This document shows positions 46,973 through 56,691 of a stretch of DNA of 64,000 bases, in pieces; position 1 is the first letter of the stretch; the number at the start of each line of letters is the position of its first letter. The notes below the pieces were generated by a model. The model was given only the letters and a program-made list of their open reading frames with translations. It was not told the DNA's origin and did not search any database. The stretch spans positions 124,001 to 188,000 of the forward strand of contig NZ_NEVQ01000012.1 of NCBI RefSeq assembly GCF_002261185.1. The letters are read 5' to 3'. Origin of the DNA: Bordetella genomosp. 4. GTDB lineage: Bacteria > Pseudomonadota > Gammaproteobacteria > Burkholderiales > Burkholderiaceae_B. The translations under genes were made by a program, and so were the position numbers.

Positions 46973-47896
46973 TCAATACAAGGCCTCGCAGCCGCGCCAT
47001 ACCCGAGCGGAAATCAACCTCTTGATTTCGTCTTTGCATAGCTCAATGACGCGCTCTACGGCTGGCGTAGCGGGCATGCTGTCACTGGCGCATAGCACGA
47101 GCTCTCTGGGGTGTCCCATATCCAGCGCATGCGCGCTGATGATGCCGAGCGCAATATCGGAGTGCGCGGCAGAGTAGGGAAGGATGGTGGCAGCGATGCC
47201 CTCGCGGACCGCCGGAATCAGGATGGCGGAGGTGCTGGCTTCTGCAAACAGATTGCATGTGAGCCGCGCAGTCAGAAAGGCATGATCGACGCGCGCCCTG
47301 AGCGTATTCGGCAGGCTGGGCAGGATCAAAGGCATGTGATGGAAGTCTGCAATGGCCAGCCGGCGCCGCGGCAATTTCTGTGCGGCATGAGTGAGCAGGA
47401 ACAAGTCTTCCAGTAACAACGGCGTTTGCTGCAAGCCTTGCATAGGCTGCTGATCTGGCGATAGTGAAAAATCGACACGGCCTTGCAGTACGAGTTTGGT
47501 CAAGTCCGCACTCGGGAGATCCACGATCTCTAGTACCACCGACGGTAATTCGGCTTTGACCCTCTGCATCAGGGGCAGCGATAACATCCGGGCCGTGCTG
47601 GAGGCCAGGCCGATAGAGACTGTTCCCGTAATCTGATCGGCAGCACGAGCCAGCAGGCTGCGCGTGGCATCGACCTGCCGCAATATGGTCTGGGCGTGCC
47701 GATATAGCAGCAGGCCTTCTGCCGTTGGCTGTACGCCGCGTACTCCTCTGGTCAGCAGAGCTACGCCAACCGCCTCCTCCAGCAAGGCCATCTGCTGGCT
47801 TAGTGCAGGCTGCGCGACGTGCAGGCTTTCCGCCGCACGCGTCATGTTGCGCATCTCGACTACCCGCACGAAATATTTCAGTTGCCGCAGATTCAT
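46973..47896 (-). CDS. LysR-family transcriptional regulator
   Basis: A 307-residue LysR protein. The N-terminal helix-turn-helix is LKYFVRVVEMRNMTRAAESLHVAQPALSQQM in parts (about residues 5-35), followed by the linker helix and a periplasmic-binding-type effector domain starting GTVSIGLASSTARM. The sequence style is that of the Nac/Cbl-like group. It is divergent from the CoA-transferase/hydratase/dehydrogenase cluster and probably regulates it in response to an acyl-CoA or acid. Confidence 0.92.
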   Translation of the reverse strand: MNLRQLKYFVRVVEMRNMTRAAESLHVAQPALSQQMALLEEAVGVALLTRGVRGVQPTAEGLLLYRHAQTILRQVDATRSLLARAADQITGTVSIGLASSTARMLSLPLMQRVKAELPSVVLEIVDLPSADLTKLVLQGRVDFSLSPDQQPMQGLQQTPLLLEDLFLLTHAAQKLPRRRLAIADFHHMPLILPSLPNTLRARVDHAFLTARLTCNLFAEASTSAILIPAVREGIAATILPYSAAHSDIALGIISAHALDMGHPRELVLCASDSMPATPAVERVIELCKDEIKRLISARVWRGCEALY

Positions 47897-47900
47897 TGAA

Positions 47901-47915
47901 ATAAGTTTATCTTAT
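47901..47915. promoter_or_regulatory. LysR-type T-N11-A operator candidate
   Basis: ATAAG-TTTAT-CTTAT is a perfect 5-bp dyad with the LysR spacing T-N11-A, five bases upstream of the LysR start codon in the 96-base divergent region. Binding there would cover the LysR gene's own ribosome site (autorepression). A TAGAAT -10-like element for the divergent CoA-transferase gene is at 47960-47965. Confidence 0.55.
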
Positions 47916-47992
47916 GGATTGATCGTTAAATCGTATTTTTTGGTCTGACTGCTACTGCCTAGAATGAGCTCCATACAACAAGGAGACATGTC

Positions 47993-49213
47993 ATGAGCCT
48001 GCCGTTGGCCGGATTGAAAGTGCTGGATTTGACGCGAGCCCTGTCGGGGCCCTTCAGCACAATGATACTCGGGGACTTGGGTGCCGAGGTCATCAAGGTC
48101 GAGCCAGCACCCGATGGGGATATGGTACGGCAATGGGGGCCATTCGACGGAGATATAAGCGTTTATTATCTCAGTGCAAACCGCAGTAAAAAAGGGATAG
48201 GAATCGATTTCCGGCATCCTGAAGGCTTGGCGCTGGTACGCAAGCTGGCTCTGCAGTGCGACATCGTGGTCGAGAATTTCAAAGTCGGAACGATGCAGCG
48301 CATGGGGCTGGGCTATGACGAGTTGGCTGCGGAGAATCCCGCTTTGATCATGGCGTCGATTTCCGGCTTCGGCAGCCGCGGCCCAGCCAAAGATTGGGCA
48401 GGATTCGATCAGATTGCTCAGGGCTATTCGGGCTTCATGAGCTTGACCGGCACCGCGGAATCGGGCCCCACGCGGGTGGGGACCGCTATTGGAGATTTGA
48501 CCGCTGGGCTATGGCTGGTAATCGGCATTCTGTCGGCAGTCGTGCAGCGCAGCCGCACTGGCCGCGGCCAACATGTGGAAACGTCTTTGCTGGCCGGGCT
48601 GATGGCGCTGCTGAGTGTGCAAGGTCAGCGCTATCTGAGCGTGGGAGAGGTGCCGCAGCCTTGCGGGAACGTTCATCCCGTTATCGCGCCCTATGGCACC
48701 TTTGACACGGCAGACGGACCGCTCAATTTGGCCCCGGCGACGCAAGCGATGTGGGTCAAGCTGTGCAACATCCTGGGGATGGAGCATCTGGTCTCCGATC
48801 CCCGTTTCCTTTCCAACGCGGATCGCATGCAGCACAGGCATGAGCTGAAGCAGGAACTGGAATCCGCCTTGATGCGTAGAACCCGCATGGAGTGGACCCC
48901 GCTCATGATCGAAAACGGTATTCCGGCTGGCCCGATCAATACCTTGGAGGATGTTTTTGCCGATCCGCAGGTGCAGGCATGCGGCTTGGTCAAGGCTTTG
49001 CAGCATCCATTGTTGGGTGAGTTGCGACAGGTAGGTTTGCCATTGGATCTCGGCGCCGCGTCTTCTGACGAGGCTGCATTGCAGGCTCCGCCTGTATTTG
49101 GCCAGCACACGCGTGATGTTTTCGAGGCGTTCGGTTTGGCTGCCGAGGAAATCGATCGCTTGCTCCAGCAAAAAGTGGCGTACCAGGCAGACCCGATGGC
49201 GGTGACGCTATGA
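47993..49213 (+). CDS. family III CoA-transferase (CaiB/BaiF)
   Basis: A 406-residue CoA-transferase: LAGLKVLDLTRALSGPF, GDLGAEVIKVEP, SISGFGSRGPAKDWAGFDQIAQG, and the catalytic Asp168 in VGTAIGDLTAG. It would charge a free acid with CoA for the dehydrogenase and hydratase encoded behind it. AGGAG precedes the ATG. Its stop overlaps the enoyl-CoA hydratase start by four bases (ATGA). Confidence 0.91.
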   Translation: MSLPLAGLKVLDLTRALSGPFSTMILGDLGAEVIKVEPAPDGDMVRQWGPFDGDISVYYLSANRSKKGIGIDFRHPEGLALVRKLALQCDIVVENFKVGTMQRMGLGYDELAAENPALIMASISGFGSRGPAKDWAGFDQIAQGYSGFMSLTGTAESGPTRVGTAIGDLTAGLWLVIGILSAVVQRSRTGRGQHVETSLLAGLMALLSVQGQRYLSVGEVPQPCGNVHPVIAPYGTFDTADGPLNLAPATQAMWVKLCNILGMEHLVSDPRFLSNADRMQHRHELKQELESALMRRTRMEWTPLMIENGIPAGPINTLEDVFADPQVQACGLVKALQHPLLGELRQVGLPLDLGAASSDEAALQAPPVFGQHTRDVFEAFGLAAEEIDRLLQQKVAYQADPMAVTL

Positions 49214-49977
49214 GCACGCCCATAGATGCGCCTCAATTAACGGTGCAGGGAGCTGTGGCGACGATACGGTTTTCCAAACCCGCGTTTGCCAACCGGCTGA
49301 GTCCGCAAGATCTGGGCGTATTGCGTCAGCACCTCGATACCGTGAACAGCGATGAGCATGTCTTGGTGCTGCGTTTTGTGGCTGAGGGCAAGTACTTTTG
49401 CAGCGGCTACGACATTTCCTCGCTGGCAGCTGACAGTGCGCCCAGCTCCCTGTATTTCGGAGAAACGATTGATCTGATCGAGGCCGCGCGGCCGATAACG
49501 ATTGCAGCGGTACAAGGCGGTGTCTATGGCGGGGGGACCGATCTTTGCCTGGCCTGCGATTTCCGGCTAGGCACGCGCGAGGCCAATATGTTCATGCCTG
49601 CGGCAAAGCTGGGTCTGCATTTTTATGCGGGAGGCATGGTGCGTTACGTCACCCGCCTCGGGCTGAATCATGCCAAGCGCTTATTTCTGACGGCCGAGAA
49701 AATTACGGCCGAAGAAATGCTGCACATGGGCATGCTGACGGAAATGCTGCCTGCCGATCAGTTGGATAGTCGGCTGAACGCCCTGACAGAGCAATTGACC
49801 GGGATGGCGCCGTTGGCCCTGTTGGGAATAAAGCGGCATTTGAACTTGATTGCTCGCGGACATGTGGAGGTGTCCGAAATTGAAGCAGCCGTGTTGCGCT
49901 CAGAGCGGTCTCGTGACATCGCCGAAGGCGCCCTGGCATGGAAAGAAAAACGCAAGGCCCGATTTACCGGCCAATGA
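49210..49977 (+). CDS. enoyl-CoA hydratase/isomerase family protein
   Basis: A 255-residue crotonase-fold protein. The oxyanion-hole loops are visible: KYFCSGYDISSLAAD and VQGGVYGGGTDLCLACDFRLGT, and a following segment AKLGLHFYAGGMVRYVTRLG. The usual catalytic Glu position after GG is occupied differently (YGGGTDL), so the exact reaction (hydratase, isomerase or hydrolase) is open. It is translationally coupled to the CoA-transferase. Confidence 0.88.
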   Translation: MSTPIDAPQLTVQGAVATIRFSKPAFANRLSPQDLGVLRQHLDTVNSDEHVLVLRFVAEGKYFCSGYDISSLAADSAPSSLYFGETIDLIEAARPITIAAVQGGVYGGGTDLCLACDFRLGTREANMFMPAAKLGLHFYAGGMVRYVTRLGLNHAKRLFLTAEKITAEEMLHMGMLTEMLPADQLDSRLNALTEQLTGMAPLALLGIKRHLNLIARGHVEVSEIEAAVLRSERSRDIAEGALAWKEKRKARFTGQ

Positions 49978-50037
49978 GGCCGATCAAGACCAAAACAGCC
50001 ACCTTTATACAGGCTGGAATAAAAAGGAGACAACGAC

Positions 50038-51015
50038 ATGAACATGCATCGTATTGTGCGTGCCGCAGGATGTGCGCTGGCGTTATTGAGCGGATCGCTG
50101 GTGACTCCAGCCCTGGCTGCCTCGAACTATCCCACGAAGCCGATTACGCTGGTCGTCGGCTTTCCTCCAGGAGGAGGCGCCGATCACGTGGGACGGGTCT
50201 ATGCCAATAATTTAGCCAAGGTGTTGGGACAACCTGTCGTCGTAGAAAACCGGCCTGGCGCGGGCTCGACGATCGGAGCGAGCTTCGTAGCGCGCGCCGC
50301 GGCAGACGGCTATACCCTTTATCTGGGTAACGCCAGCGTCATGGGCAGCGACAGCGCGCTATACAAGGTGGATTACACCGCCGACAACTTCGTCCCCGTA
50401 GCCCAGCTCACGACCGGCCCCATGGTCTTGATTGTGAATGCGGCGCTGGGCATCAATAGCGTGAAAGATCTGTTGGATCGTGCGCGTGAGCAACCCGGCA
50501 AGTTGAACGTCGCCTCGTCAGGCAATGGCGTCATCACCCATCTGGCCGCAGTGGAGTTCATGGGGTTGAGCGGGGCAAAATTCATGCATATTCCGTTCAA
50601 GGGCGGCGCAGCGGCTACGCAATCGGTGGCGGCAGGGGATACGGATCTTTCTTTTGCTACGGCCCCATCGGCCAAGGCAGCGATCGAAACAGGCAAGGCC
50701 CGGGCGCTGGCGGTCACCTCGGCACAACCCTCCAAGCTGCTGCCTTATCCGACCATTGCGGCGACGGTACCCGGTTTCGACGTCACCAATTGGTGGGGCA
50801 TTTTTGCCCCGCGAGGCACGCCGCCAGCCGTCGTGCAGACATTGTTTGAGGCCACGAACCAGGTGCTGGAGCAGTCCGAGGTGCGCCAGACGATGGAGGC
50901 AGGTTACGAAGAGGTGACTCCTTCCGAGTCTGCCCCCGCTTTTGCCGCCTTCGCTCACAAGGAGGGTGCGAAAGGTTTAAGATTAGCCAAGGAGAGCACC
51001 ACCACCGCCAATTGA
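50038..51015 (+). CDS. Bug/TctC-family periplasmic solute-binding protein
   Basis: A 325-residue receptor with a signal peptide (ending TPALAAS) and the family start ITLVVGFPPGGGADHVGRVYANNLAKVLGQP in segments; VVVENRPGAGSTIGASFVARA follows. AAGGAG precedes the ATG by 11 bases. It is an orphan receptor lying between the hydratase and the dehydrogenase, so its ligand is likely the acid that the cluster degrades (inference). Confidence 0.9.
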   Translation: MNMHRIVRAAGCALALLSGSLVTPALAASNYPTKPITLVVGFPPGGGADHVGRVYANNLAKVLGQPVVVENRPGAGSTIGASFVARAAADGYTLYLGNASVMGSDSALYKVDYTADNFVPVAQLTTGPMVLIVNAALGINSVKDLLDRAREQPGKLNVASSGNGVITHLAAVEFMGLSGAKFMHIPFKGGAAATQSVAAGDTDLSFATAPSAKAAIETGKARALAVTSAQPSKLLPYPTIAATVPGFDVTNWWGIFAPRGTPPAVVQTLFEATNQVLEQSEVRQTMEAGYEEVTPSESAPAFAAFAHKEGAKGLRLAKESTTTAN

Positions 51016-51028
51016 TTCTGGAGACACA

Positions 51029-52855
51029 ATGCCTTACGTCACTCCACTGCGGGATTTCCGCTTCGCGCTCAAGGACCTGGCTGGTCTGGACGAGATTCTG
51101 CGGCTGCCGGGTTTTGAGGAGGTCACACCGGATCTGGTGGACGCGATTCTGGACGAAAACGCCCGTTTTGCCGAGCAGGCCATTGCGCCGCTGAACGTCG
51201 CGGGCGACACTCAGGCACCGCAGTGGAACGACGGGCAGGTGACCACGACGCCGGGTTTCAAGCAGGGATTCGCCGATTATGCAGCCAGCGGCTGGCAAGG
51301 CCTGCAGCATCCTGCACAGTGGGGCGGCCAGGGACTGCCTAAATTGGTAGCGGCGGCGCCTTGCGAGAATTTACAGGCGGCCAATCTGGCGTTTTCATTG
51401 TGCCCCATGTTGACGGATGGCGTGATCGAGGCCCTGTTGACAGTGGGGTCCGAAGCGCAACGCCAGACCTATGTGCCGAATCTGATCGCGGGCAAATGGA
51501 CGGGCACGATGAACCTGACGGAGCCGCAGGCCGGGTCAGACCTGGCGCAAGTGGCTACCCGTGCAGTGCCTCAGACTGACGGCAGCTATCGCCTGACGGG
51601 CCAGAAAATTTTCATTACCTATGGCGATCACGATCTGGCAGAGAACATCATTCATTTGGTGCTGGCTCGCATGCCGGATGCTCCTGCCGGGGTCAAGGGC
51701 ATTTCGCTGTTTATCGTGCCGAAGTTTCTGATCAACCAGGACGGCAGCCTCGGGCCTCGCAATGATGTATGGTGCGCCTCGCTGGAACACAAGCTCGGCA
51801 TCCATGGCAGCCCCACGGCCGTTCTGCTTTACGGTTCGGGCAAGGGTGATGCGGGCGAAGGGGCGGTGGGCTACTTGGTGGGTGAACCGAACCGTGGCCT
51901 CGAATACATGTTCATCATGATGAACGCTGCGCGCTTCGGTGTGGGGCAACAGGGCATCGGCGTGTCCGAACGAGCCTATCAGCATGCGCTGGCCTATGCG
52001 CGTGAGCGGGTGCAGGGCCGGGCGATCGAAGGCTCTGCTGGGCCGGTGGCCATCGTCCATCACCCGGACGTGCAACGCATGTTGCTGACCATGCGCGGCC
52101 TGACAGAGGCGGCCAGAGCGGTGTCCTTTGTGGCAGCCGCTGCGCATGACAAGGGGACACATCATCCCGACGCTGGCGTGCGCGCCCGCAATCGCGCTTT
52201 TTACGAGTATCTGGTCCCGATTGTGAAGGGGTTCTCGACCGAGTCTGCCGTCGAGGTGGCGTCGCTAGGGGTTCAGGTGCATGGCGGGATGGGTTTCATC
52301 GAGGAAACCGGCGCAGCCCAGTACTATCGCGACGCCCGCATTCTGCCGATTTACGAGGGGACCACGGCGATCCAGGCCAATGACCTGGTCAGCCGCAAGA
52401 CTCTGCGTGACGGCGGCGCGACGGCCTATGCGTGCATTGCCGCCATGAAAGACACATTGCAGACCCTGCACACCGCCGCGGCGCGTGCCGAGCCTGACGA
52501 CAGGGCCGGGCTGAATTTGCTGCGCGACAATCTGGATCTGGCGATCCAGGGGTATGACGCTGCGGTCACTTTCATCCTGGAGCAGGCGCAATCCAATGTG
52601 CGGGCGGTCTATGCGGGAAGCGTGCCCTATTTGATGCTGGCCGGCATTGTGCATGGCGGCTGGCAGATGGCGCGTGCGGCGTTGGTGTGTCAGCGGCAAC
52701 TGACCGAAGGGACGACAGATCCGTTTTATCGCAGCAAGCTTTCTACGGCGCTATTCTATGGTGCCCAGATCCTGCCGCGAGCGTTGGCGCTGTCGGCGGC
52801 AGTCCGGGCGGGAGGCGTGGCCAATCGCTGCGGTGCACAGTCCGATATTGCATAA
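51029..52855 (+). CDS. acyl-CoA dehydrogenase, DmdC-like long form
   Basis: A 608-residue flavoprotein, much longer than the roughly 380 residues of ordinary acyl-CoA dehydrogenases. The core has MNLTEPQAGSDLAQVATRA, TGQKIFITYGDHD, SLEHKLGIHGSPTAVLLYG, MFIMMNAARFGVGQQGIGVSERAYQHAL and the catalytic Glu region YEGTTAIQANDLVSRK. An extra C-terminal domain follows, as in 3-methylmercaptopropionyl-CoA dehydrogenase (DmdC) and FadE-like relatives. GGAG lies upstream of the ATG. It is last in the LysR-controlled cluster and would hand electrons to EtfAB. Confidence 0.9.
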   Translation: MPYVTPLRDFRFALKDLAGLDEILRLPGFEEVTPDLVDAILDENARFAEQAIAPLNVAGDTQAPQWNDGQVTTTPGFKQGFADYAASGWQGLQHPAQWGGQGLPKLVAAAPCENLQAANLAFSLCPMLTDGVIEALLTVGSEAQRQTYVPNLIAGKWTGTMNLTEPQAGSDLAQVATRAVPQTDGSYRLTGQKIFITYGDHDLAENIIHLVLARMPDAPAGVKGISLFIVPKFLINQDGSLGPRNDVWCASLEHKLGIHGSPTAVLLYGSGKGDAGEGAVGYLVGEPNRGLEYMFIMMNAARFGVGQQGIGVSERAYQHALAYARERVQGRAIEGSAGPVAIVHHPDVQRMLLTMRGLTEAARAVSFVAAAAHDKGTHHPDAGVRARNRAFYEYLVPIVKGFSTESAVEVASLGVQVHGGMGFIEETGAAQYYRDARILPIYEGTTAIQANDLVSRKTLRDGGATAYACIAAMKDTLQTLHTAAARAEPDDRAGLNLLRDNLDLAIQGYDAAVTFILEQAQSNVRAVYAGSVPYLMLAGIVHGGWQMARAALVCQRQLTEGTTDPFYRSKLSTALFYGAQILPRALALSAAVRAGGVANRCGAQSDIA

Positions 52856-52932
52856 AGTTATTAAACATATGCAACAAACGTATTTCCAGTGATACGTGTT
52901 TGATGTAAGAATCTTCGGGTATGACTCTCGCA

Positions 52933-52957
52933 GTCGCTGACCATACTGGTCAGCGAC
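52933..52957 (+). repeat. perfect dyad in the peroxiredoxin leader
   Basis: An 11-bp perfect inverted repeat GTCGCTGACCA / TGGTCAGCGAC with a 3-base centre lies 24 bases upstream of the peroxiredoxin ATG. It can form a leader hairpin just before the ribosome site (GGAG) or serve as an operator for a dimeric regulator. Confidence 0.6.
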
Positions 52958-52980
52958 GCCAACTGCCACGGAGACCTTCC

Positions 52981-53622
52981 ATGACCCAACTTCGTCTGGG
53001 CGACACCGCCCCGGATTTCGAGCAAAAAACGTCCACCGGCCCGATCCGTTTTCATGAGTATTTGGGGGATAGCTGGGGCGTATTGTTTTCGCACCCGGCT
53101 GACTTTACGCCGGTCTGCACGACCGAGCTCGGCTACACGGCCAAGCTGGCAGATGAGTTTGCCAAGCGCAACGTGAAGGTGCTGGCCTTGTCGGTCGACG
53201 GCGTAGATTCGCATAACCAGTGGATCAACGATATCAACGAGACGCAGTCCACGACGGTGAATTTCCCCATCATCGCGGACGACGATCGCAAAGTCGCCGA
53301 GCTGTACGACATGATTCACCCGAACGCCAGCGCCACGGCGACGGTGCGTTCGGTGTTCATCATCGACCCGGCCAAGAAAATCCGCTTGATCATTACTTAT
53401 CCGGCCAGCACCGGGCGTAACTTCAACGAGATTCTGCGCGTGATCGATTCGCTGCAATTGACCGACAGCCATAGCGTCGCGACGCCGGTCAACTGGCAAG
53501 ACGGCGATGACGTCATCATCGTCCCTTCCCTGAAGGACGAAGCCGTGATCAAAGAAAAATTCCCGAAAGGCTACAAAGCGGTGCGCCCGTACCTGCGTAT
53601 TACGCCTCAACCGAATAAGTAA
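52981..53622 (+). CDS. 1-Cys peroxiredoxin (Prx6 class)
   Basis: A 213-residue peroxiredoxin. It has the Prx6 layout: LRLGDTAPDFEQKTSTG, the peroxidatic Cys46 in HPADFTPVCTTELG, a central RSVFIIDPAKKIRLIITYPASTGRNFNEILR, and a long C-terminal extension (DGDDVIIVPSLKDEA). Cys46 is the only cysteine in the protein, so it must be reduced by an outside thiol. The ATG at 52981 has GGAG upstream; the longer frame through the dyad is discarded. It is a single-gene unit between the acyl-CoA cluster and the sulfur operon. Confidence 0.93.
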   Translation: MTQLRLGDTAPDFEQKTSTGPIRFHEYLGDSWGVLFSHPADFTPVCTTELGYTAKLADEFAKRNVKVLALSVDGVDSHNQWINDINETQSTTVNFPIIADDDRKVAELYDMIHPNASATATVRSVFIIDPAKKIRLIITYPASTGRNFNEILRVIDSLQLTDSHSVATPVNWQDGDDVIIVPSLKDEAVIKEKFPKGYKAVRPYLRITPQPNK

Positions 53623-53676
53623 ATAACCGGGATGCAGATCGGCGCGATGTGTGCCGGTCTGCATCAGGTGCCGCTT

Positions 53677-53712
53677 GCGCGCGCTCGCCGTGAGGCAGTG
53701 CGCGCTTTTTTT
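53677..53712 (+). terminator. terminator of the peroxiredoxin gene
   Basis: A 9-bp stem GCGCGCGCT / AGTGCGCGC (one G-T pair) with an 11-base loop is followed by seven T. A second imperfect 13-bp hairpin without T-run (GATGCAGATCGGC and its partner, about 53631-53665) lies just upstream. Confidence 0.8.
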
Positions 53713-53841
53713 CGCGTTGCAATTGCGATAGCGGCACAACCTTTATTTCGAATAGCGATGAGCAACCAAAAAATGATTCTTTCCGTTTAGTTCGGCGACG
53801 CTGCACACTTGCATCCACTGTCTACGGATTCGGGTGCAAAC

Positions 53842-54867
53842 ATGCTGTACAAGAAAAAATTCTGGGCTGCATTGGCGACGGTGGCTGCGGCTTTCGTCTT
53901 GGGGTTGCCGGCTCATGCGCAAGAGAAGCAAACCTTATTGAACGTGTCCTACGATCCCACGCGTGAGCTGTACCGTGCCGTGGACGAGGCATTCGCCAAG
54001 CAATATCAAGAAAAAGCCGGTGTGGCGCTGACCATTCGCCAATCGCACGGCGGCTCGGGTAAACAAGCGCGCTCGGTCATCGACGGCCTGGACGCGGATG
54101 TGGTGACATTGGCGCTGGCCTATGACATCGACGCTATTGCCGCCAAGGGCCTGTTGCCCAAAGACTGGCAAGCCCGCTTGCCCTTGAACAGTTCGCCTTA
54201 TACCTCGACCATCGTTTTCCTGGTCCGCAAGGGCAATCCGAAGCAAATCCATGATTGGAATGATCTGGTCAAGGACGGCATCGAAGTCATCACCCCGAAT
54301 CCGAAAACCTCGGGTGGCGCGCGCTGGAACTATCTCGCGGCCTGGGCCTATGCGCTAGAGAAAAACGGTGGCGATGAAAGCAAGGCCAAGGCTTTCATCA
54401 GCGACTTGTTCAAGCACGTGCCGGTGCTGGATACCGGTGCCCGCGGAGCGACCACCACCTTTGTCGAACGTGGCGTGGGCGACGTGTTGCTGGCCTGGGA
54501 AAACGAAGCGTTCCTGGCGCAAGAGGAATTGGGTCCGGACAAGTTCGATATCGTCGTGCCTTCGCTGTCCATCCTGGCAGAACCCCCGGTCGCCATCGTG
54601 GACAAGAACGTCGATCGCAAGGGCACGCGTGCCGCTGCGCAGGCCTATCTGGAGTTCCTGTACACACCCGAGGCGCAGGAAATCATCGCTCGCAATTTCT
54701 ATCGACCGACCGACAAGAACGTGGCCGAGAAGTACAGCAAGCAGTTCCCCAAAGTGAAGCTGGTGACGATTGACGACGCCATTTTCGGCGGCTGGAAAAA
54801 GGCGCAGGCCACGCATTTCAGTGATGGCGGGGTCTTTGACCAGATTTATCTGCCTAACGGCAAATAG
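53842..54867 (+). CDS. sbp: periplasmic sulfate-binding protein
   Basis: A 341-residue Sbp. The signal peptide ends at [69 protein letters not shown] and [18 protein letters not shown] are the sulfate-binder motifs. It captures sulfate or thiosulfate for CysTWA. The ATG at 53842 was chosen to start at the signal peptide. It begins the sbp-cysT-cysW-cysA-cysH-cysD-cysN operon, which in this group is expected to be under CysB control; I could not assign a CysB site in the AT-rich 129-base upstream region. Confidence 0.94.
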   Translation: MLYKKKFWAALATVAAAFVLGLPAHAQEKQTLLNVSYDPTRELYRAVDEAFAKQYQEKAGVALTIRQSHGGSGKQARSVIDGLDADVVTLALAYDIDAIAAKGLLPKDWQARLPLNSSPYTSTIVFLVRKGNPKQIHDWNDLVKDGIEVITPNPKTSGGARWNYLAAWAYALEKNGGDESKAKAFISDLFKHVPVLDTGARGATTTFVERGVGDVLLAWENEAFLAQEELGPDKFDIVVPSLSILAEPPVAIVDKNVDRKGTRAAAQAYLEFLYTPEAQEIIARNFYRPTDKNVAEKYSKQFPKVKLVTIDDAIFGGWKKAQATHFSDGGVFDQIYLPNGK

Positions 54868-54888
54868 GCCAGAGGGCGGGATGCAATC

Positions 54889-55773
54889 ATGACTTCAGCC
54901 ATGACCGCGGCTGCGGGGGCGAAAGCCCCCGTTGGCCGGCAACGTAAACGACCCGGCGTCCTGCCGGGTTTTGGGCTTTCCATGGGTTTCACGGTGGTGT
55001 ACTTGAGCCTATTGGTACTGCTGCCTCTGGTGGTCTTGCCACTGAAGAGCGCGAGTCTGGGATGGGAAGGATTTTGGCGCGTGGTTACCACACCGCAGGC
55101 GCTGTATTCGTATCAGCTGACATTTGGTGCAGCGTTCATCGCGGCGTTGGTGAACCTCGTGTTCGGCATGGTGGTGGCGTGGGTGTTGGTGCGCTATCAG
55201 TTTCCGGGCAAAAAAATCCTGGATGCCATGGTGGATCTGCCATTTGCGTTGCCCACTGCCGTAGCGGGGATTGCGCTGACGGCGCTTTATACCAAGACAG
55301 GTTGGCTGGGCGCACCGCTGGACAACTGGTTTGGTCTGAAAGTGGCGTTCTCGCCGCTCGGCATTGTGGTGGCATTGGTGTTCATCGGTATTCCGTTTGT
55401 CGTGCGTACCGTGCAGCCTGTCCTGGAGGATATCGAACGCGAGATCGAAGAGGCCGCCGCCAGCCTGGGCGCCAATCGGTGGGAAACCGTGCGGCGTGTG
55501 TTGCTGCCGACCATTGTGCCGGCGCTGTTGACCGGGTTTGCCTTGGCGTTTGCACGGGCAATCGGCGAGTACGGTTCCGTCGTATTCATTGCGGGCAATC
55601 GGCCGATGGTGACCGAGATTACTCCCTTGCTGATCATGTCGAAGCTTGAACAATTCGACTATGTGGGCGCCGCAGCGATTGCCACCGTGATGCTCGCTAT
55701 CTCGTTTGTATTGCTGCTCTTTATTAATTTGCTGCAAGGTTGGCAAGCCCGTCGTGGCAGGAGGTTCGCATGA
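54889..55773 (+). CDS. cysT: sulfate ABC transporter permease CysT
   Basis: A 294-residue permease with six predicted helices. It shows GFGLSMGFTVVYLSLLVLLPL, DLPFALPTAVAGIALTALY and the ABC-permease EAA loop EEAAASLGANRWETVRRVLLP. It forms the sulfate channel with CysW. A spacer of 21 bases separates it from sbp; its stop overlaps the cysW ATG (ATGA). Confidence 0.94.
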   Translation: MTSAMTAAAGAKAPVGRQRKRPGVLPGFGLSMGFTVVYLSLLVLLPLVVLPLKSASLGWEGFWRVVTTPQALYSYQLTFGAAFIAALVNLVFGMVVAWVLVRYQFPGKKILDAMVDLPFALPTAVAGIALTALYTKTGWLGAPLDNWFGLKVAFSPLGIVVALVFIGIPFVVRTVQPVLEDIEREIEEAAASLGANRWETVRRVLLPTIVPALLTGFALAFARAIGEYGSVVFIAGNRPMVTEITPLLIMSKLEQFDYVGAAAIATVMLAISFVLLLFINLLQGWQARRGRRFA

Positions 55774-56678
55774 GTTCTGCCGTGACGAGTCGTCCCAGTC
55801 ATTTGACCGAGCCGCGTTGGGTGCGCGGCGTATTGCTCGGCGTCGCGCTGGCATTTTTGACGCTGTTCCTGCTGTTGCCTCTGATCACCGTATTCGTAGA
55901 AGCCTTCAAGAAAGGCTGGGCGCTTTATCTCGCCGCGATTACCGAGCCCGATGCCTGGAGTGCAATCCAGTTGACACTGTGGGTGGCGGCCATATCGCTG
56001 GTGGTGAATCTGGTTTTCGGTGTGGCTGCGGCCTGGGCGATCGCAAAGTTCGAATTCCGCGGCAAACAATTGCTGATCACCTTGATCGACCTGCCTTTCT
56101 CAGTGTCGCCGGTCGTGGCCGGGCTGGTCTTTGTCGTGTTGTTTGGTTCGCAGAGCTGGATGTGGCCCTTTCTTGAAGATCACAACTTGAAGATCGTCTA
56201 CGCCGTGCCTGGCGTGGTGTTGGCGACCTTGTTCGTGACCTTTCCCTTCATTGCTCGCGAGCTGATCCCGTTGATGCAGGCGCAGGGCAGCGAAGAGGAA
56301 CAGGCTGCATTGACGCTGGGCGCCAGCGGCTGGCAGATATTCTGGCGCGTGACGCTGCCCAATATCAAATGGGGCCTGCTCTACGGTGCCATCCTGTGTA
56401 ACGCCCGTGCCATGGGAGAGTTCGGCGCAGTGTCTGTGGTGTCGGGCCATATACGCGGGCTGACCAATACGCTGACCCTGCACGTCGAGATTCTGTACGG
56501 TGAATATCAGTTTGCGGCGTCGTTTGCCGTGGCGTCGTTACTGGCCTTGCTGGCCCTGGTGACGCTGGTGATCAAAAACGTGGTCGAGTGGCGCAGCGCA
56601 CGTCCCGATACCGCCGATCAGCCGATGGAGGCCCGCGTGGCAGCCCCGGTTGCGGCGCCTCAGCCGACAACGGCATGA
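55770..56678 (+). CDS. cysW: sulfate ABC transporter permease CysW
   Basis: A 302-residue permease with six helices and the EAA loop [31 protein letters not shown] in segments; [20 protein letters not shown] matches CysW. The tail is Ala/Pro-rich. The ATG at 55770 overlaps the cysT stop and has AGGAGG upstream. It ends 13 bases before the cysA ATG. Confidence 0.94.
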   Translation: MSSAVTSRPSHLTEPRWVRGVLLGVALAFLTLFLLLPLITVFVEAFKKGWALYLAAITEPDAWSAIQLTLWVAAISLVVNLVFGVAAAWAIAKFEFRGKQLLITLIDLPFSVSPVVAGLVFVVLFGSQSWMWPFLEDHNLKIVYAVPGVVLATLFVTFPFIARELIPLMQAQGSEEEQAALTLGASGWQIFWRVTLPNIKWGLLYGAILCNARAMGEFGAVSVVSGHIRGLTNTLTLHVEILYGEYQFAASFAVASLLALLALVTLVIKNVVEWRSARPDTADQPMEARVAAPVAAPQPTTA

Positions 56679-56691
56679 TGGAGTTTCTGGC

